Part shown: positions 4,837 through 6,729 of the stretch, piece by piece | How positions within the stretch are numbered: position 1 is the stretch's first letter | Layout: each line of letters begins with the position of its first letter | Assembly (NCBI GenBank): GCA_022709485.1 | Contig: JAKLIS010000073.1 | Span: forward strand, 1-6,729 | DNA length: 6,729 bases | From: Elusimicrobiota bacterium | Lineage (GTDB): Bacteria; Elusimicrobiota; Elusimicrobia; F11 | Direction: 5' to 3' | Notes under the pieces: model-generated | Seen by the model: only the letters and a program-made list of their open reading frames with translations | What the model was told of the DNA's origin: nothing | Database searches by the model: none | Made by a program: the position numbers and the translations under genes

Positions 4837-5724
4837 ATGCATGAACCCGTTCTTTTAAGAGAAGTCATTCAGTTCCTTAATATAAAGAAAGACGGCCGTT
4901 ATGTGGATGCCACCCTGGGGCTTGGGGGGCATGCGGAGGCCATCTTGAAGGAGTTGGGAGACCATGGTCGACTCTTGGGTTTGGATGTTGATCCTGGAAG
5001 CTTGGTTCGAGCGGAGCACCGCTTGCAGCCCTTTGGAAATAGATCGAACACTCGGCGATCGAATTTCCGAGGGTTGCAAGGGGTCCTCCGAGAAAACGGA
5101 TGGGGAGGTATTGATGGTCTCCTCGCCGACTTAGGCATCTCAAGTTATCAGCTGGAGGACCCCAAAAGGGGGCTCACCTTCCAGGCGGAAGGCCCCTTGG
5201 ACATGAGACTGGATCCAGAAAGTTCCCGGAACGTCCTAACGGTTCTGGGAACGATGGACGAAGAAGAGCTTAGGAATCTTCTTCATGAATTTGGGGAGAT
5301 GCGGTTTGCGTGGAAATTGGCGAGGGCGATTAGCCGGGCGTTTTCGGAGGGAAGACTCAAGACGACGCGGGATTTGGCCCTCTTGTGCGAAGTGACCGTT
5401 CGCGGCCGAGGCAAGGTTCATCCGGCCACGCGCGTTTTTTTGGCTCTGCGCGCCAAAGTAAATGATGAACTGGGGGCGTTATCGGCTCTTTTAGAGCAGA
5501 TTCCCCAGGTGTTAGAAGTGGGCGGCCGGGCCGTTATCATTTCATTTCACTCGTTGGAAGACCGGTTGGTTAAGCAGGGATTTTTGAGATTTGAAAAAGA
5601 GGGATGGGGGGAAAGGCGATTTATCCGGGTCACCCGGAAACCGGTGGGGCCGGCAGAAGATGAAATTAGAAGGAATCCCCGGGCCCGGAGCGCCAAGTTA
5701 AGAGTGTTGGAACGAGTCGCCTGA
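4837..5724 (+). CDS. rsmH: 16S rRNA (cytosine-1402 N4)-methyltransferase RsmH
   Basis: The 295-residue protein matches RsmH (MraW) from end to end: MHEPVLLREV (1-10), the SAM-binding loop DATLGLGGHAEAIL (24-37), the acidic GLDVDP (48-53), LLADLGISSYQL (95-106), RGLTFQ..GPLDMRLD (111-126), HPATRVFLALRAKVNDE (195-211), the substrate-site segment IISFHSLEDRLVK (234-246) and the closing NPRARSAKLRVLER (280-293). RsmH adds a methyl group to N4 of C1402 in the decoding centre of 16S rRNA, using S-adenosylmethionine in the cytoplasm. It is the usual second gene of the dcw cluster. The ATG is nine bases after mraZ. The purine-rich end of mraZ (GAGATATAAAG) is the only ribosome-binding candidate, so translational coupling is likely. 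No key motif is missing. Confidence 0.98.
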   Translation: MHEPVLLREVIQFLNIKKDGRYVDATLGLGGHAEAILKELGDHGRLLGLDVDPGSLVRAEHRLQPFGNRSNTRRSNFRGLQGVLRENGWGGIDGLLADLGISSYQLEDPKRGLTFQAEGPLDMRLDPESSRNVLTVLGTMDEEELRNLLHEFGEMRFAWKLARAISRAFSEGRLKTTRDLALLCEVTVRGRGKVHPATRVFLALRAKVNDELGALSALLEQIPQVLEVGGRAVIISFHSLEDRLVKQGFLRFEKEGWGERRFIRVTRKPVGPAEDEIRRNPRARSAKLRVLERVA

Positions 5725-5773
5725 AGACTATGGATTCCCGACCGTGTTTCGGAACGGTCCCGTCGATTATTTG

Positions 5774-5792
5774 AATCATCGAAACGGGACGG
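5774..5792. repeat. Direct repeat unit 1 in the rsmH-ftsL spacer
   Basis: AATCATCGAAACGGGACGG matches the sequence at 5893-5911 at 17 of 19 positions (AA replaced by GG). The flanks are loosely similar as well (GTTTCGG and CGATTATTTG here, GTTTCGACAATAATCC there), suggesting two diverged copies of a longer element. It forms the right arm of the 5757-5790 hairpin. Confidence 0.7.
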
Positions 5793-5892
5793 AGACCCTC
5801 GATTGGGACCCCCGACAGGGACATTCGGGGGCAGGCATTCGAACCGCATCAACATTGAATTTATAAGGTCGGTACGTTTCGACAATAATCCT

Positions 5893-5911
5893 AATCATCG
5901 GGACGGGACGG
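5893..5911. repeat. Direct repeat unit 2 in the rsmH-ftsL spacer
   Basis: AATCATCGGGACGGGACGG is the second copy, about 119 bp downstream of the first. Its ACGGGAC (5903-5909) could pair with the same GTCCCGT (5757-5763) that pairs locally in copy 1, giving a longer-range alternative fold. It ends just before the ftsL ribosome-binding region. Confidence 0.7.
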
Positions 5912-5945
5912 GAATGGCGAAATTTTTTAAAGGATTGAATCAAAA

Positions 5946-6314
5946 ATGGCAGTTACATACGCGTTAAATTTAAAAGCAATTTCTGGTACCATGGAACGCA
6001 TGAGTTTTGTGGTAAAACCAAGACGCAATGGGATCCATGGAAAATTGGCTCTTCATGGCGTGGCGATGTGGACCGGCGTCCTTATGATTGGGCTTGTGTT
6101 ATTTCTTCATGTCTGGTGGCCCATCCAAGCGGAGCGCGCCTCAGCTCACTTAAAAAGATTGGAATCCGAGCTATCCATTCGAAAATCCGAATTGGAACGA
6201 CTGAAAACCCTATACGCCGACCTCATTTCTCTAACGTCCTTAGAGAGAGCGGCGAAGGCAAATGGCCACTGGATCCATCCCACCATTGAGCATGTCATCA
6301 CCTTCTCGAAATAA
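5946..6314 (+). CDS. ftsL: FtsL-like cell division protein
   Basis: This 122-residue protein has one membrane helix (about 39-60, VAMWTGVLMIGLVLFLHVWW), a basic cytoplasmic N-terminus (KPRRNGIHGK) and a periplasmic coiled coil (about 62-92, with heptad-spaced L, I and charged residues). It ends in SLERAAKANGHWIHPTIEHVI (98-118), the usual 'E-x-x-A-x-x-x-G-x-x-x-P' close of FtsL. Sequence conservation in FtsL is always low, so the call rests on topology, size and position between rsmH and ftsI. In characterised bacteria FtsL forms a complex with FtsB and FtsQ and activates FtsW-FtsI at the septum. AAAGGA (5929-5934) lies 11 bases before the ATG at 5946. ATG codons at 5991 and 6000 are possible alternative starts with no better ribosome-binding site. 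The 3' end overlaps ftsI by 23 bases. Confidence 0.82.
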   Translation: MAVTYALNLKAISGTMERMSFVVKPRRNGIHGKLALHGVAMWTGVLMIGLVLFLHVWWPIQAERASAHLKRLESELSIRKSELERLKTLYADLISLTSLERAAKANGHWIHPTIEHVITFSK

Positions 6315-6729
6315 CCTGAAAGGGCGTTTCTCTCAAAAATCGCGTTTTAACCTCGTCCGGTTGGGAATTATCCTTTTGTTTACGTCACTTTTCGCCCGGT
6401 TGGTCTATGTTCAGGGATTTCTTCATGAGACATTAAAAGGCAAAGCCGCGCGTCAATTCCAATCTCAAAAAAAAGTCGCCGGGGCGCGCAATCTCATCAT
6501 GGATAGAAATTTCCGGATTCTTTCGGAATCGGTTCCGGTCAATTCTTGCTATGTGGATCCCACCATGCTCAAAAATCGAAGCCTCGCGGTGTCGCTTTTG
6601 TCGCGGGAATTGAATATCGATAAAACTTTCTTGGCCAAAAAAATCGGCCAGTGCAAAGGGTCGTTTTTGTGGATTCAGCGGGATGTGCCGGCCTATGTCA
6701 TGGACAATATTAAGGACAAAAAAATTGAA
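6292..6729 (+). CDS. ftsI: FtsI / penicillin-binding protein 2-type transpeptidase, 3' part missing
   Basis: The frame is open from ATG at 6292 to the window edge (146 codons, no stop). It begins inside ftsL, overlapping by 23 bases in another frame, which implies translational coupling. Residues 1-20 are basic and cytoplasmic, about 22-41 are the single membrane anchor (VRLGIILLFTSLFARLVYVQ), and the rest enters the PBP dimerisation (pedestal) domain. The juxtamembrane motif reads GARNLIMDRNFRILSES (64-80), corresponding to the family's RGxIxDRNGxxLAxS. YVDP (87-90) and FLWIQRDVP (125-133) also fit FtsI. Class B PBPs cross-link septal peptidoglycan in the periplasm with FtsW. The transpeptidase domain with SxxK, SxN and KTG lies beyond the window, so catalytic residues cannot be checked. 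The gene could be the spore-type SpoVD homologue, but the context favours ftsI. Confidence 0.9.
   Translation, partial: MSSPSRNNLKGRFSQKSRFNLVRLGIILLFTSLFARLVYVQGFLHETLKGKAARQFQSQKKVAGARNLIMDRNFRILSESVPVNSCYVDPTMLKNRSLAVSLLSRELNIDKTFLAKKIGQCKGSFLWIQRDVPAYVMDNIKDKKIE

Larger units (their letters stand above)
5725..5945. other. Structured spacer between rsmH and ftsL
   Basis: dcw genes are usually tightly packed, so a 221-bp gap is unusual. It holds three stems: GACCGT/ACGGTC (5740-5759), GTCCCGT/ACGGGAC extended by CGAT/ATCG (5757-5790), and CCCCCGA/TCGGGGG (5809-5831). It also holds a direct repeat, listed separately. The first two stems share three bases, so they compete. None is followed by a T run. 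I find no convincing gene. A 17-codon ATG frame at 5914-5967 overlaps ftsL and is probably chance. Confidence 0.7.

Noticed and set aside
5547..5885. 112-codon open frame on the reverse strand over the end of rsmH and the spacer
   Set aside because: It is antisense to a well-supported gene, has no recognisable domain and has the low-complexity R, S, N and P content typical of antisense frames.
5914..5967. 17-codon ATG frame (MAKFFKGLNQKWQLHTR) overlapping the ftsL start
   Set aside because: GGGACGGGA lies upstream, but the peptide is tiny, basic and unconserved as far as I can tell. It overlaps the ftsL ribosome-binding site and is probably chance, although a leader peptide cannot be excluded.

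Overview
The window reads as chromosomal DNA from a Gram-negative-type bacterium of moderate GC content. The first gene encodes a small exported protein that looks like an outer-membrane beta-barrel, with a signal peptide and a C-terminal phenylalanine. The right-hand third holds the start of a division and cell wall (dcw) cluster in the standard order mraZ, rsmH, ftsL, ftsI. Both tRNA genes lack an encoded CCA end, so the host needs a CCA-adding enzyme. Repeat-rich spacers, a zinc-ribbon coiled-coil protein (COG1579 type) and unfamiliar flanking genes would suit a poorly cultivated lineage. Omnitrophota- or Elusimicrobiota-like bacteria come to mind, but that is a guess from general resemblance and not a placement.

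Layout. 1-182: leader without a gene. 183-899: predicted outer-membrane barrel protein. 900-1128: a highly structured spacer with a 27-bp hairpin followed by a T run, then a candidate extended -10 promoter. 1129-1202: tRNA with a CAT anticodon, best read as the lysidine-type tRNA-Ile2. 1264-3010: a large polytopic membrane protein, possibly a GT-C-type glycosyltransferase, whose start is unclear because a short signal-peptide-like ORF overlaps its 5' end. 3047-3118: tRNA-Val(CAC). 3151-3918: coiled-coil protein with a C-terminal four-cysteine zinc ribbon. 3919-4260: repeat region built from heptanucleotide arrays and two copies of a roughly 110-bp unit carrying a GC palindrome and a second hairpin. 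4290-4389: mraZ promoter and operator region. 4390-4827 mraZ, 4837-5724 rsmH, 5725-5945 a hairpin- and repeat-bearing spacer, 5946-6314 ftsL, 6292 to the right edge the start of ftsI.

How it works together. The dcw genes probably form one transcription unit from the promoter at 4290-4318. MraZ is expected to bind short direct repeats just downstream of that promoter and repress its own operon. RsmH methylates 16S rRNA. FtsL and FtsI are divisome components that build septal peptidoglycan. The left half is a looser set of single genes separated by tRNA genes and not obviously connected to the dcw operon.

The most interesting non-coding signals are: (1) two perfect DnaA-box 9-mers and one near-match inside the mraZ operator region; (2) the in-phase 7-nt repeat array and its paired hairpin element; (3) overlapping alternative hairpins between rsmH and ftsL; and (4) the long hairpin upstream of the tRNA-Ile2 gene. 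No mobile-element gene, CRISPR array or defence gene was found, and I see no convincing undescribed multi-gene system.
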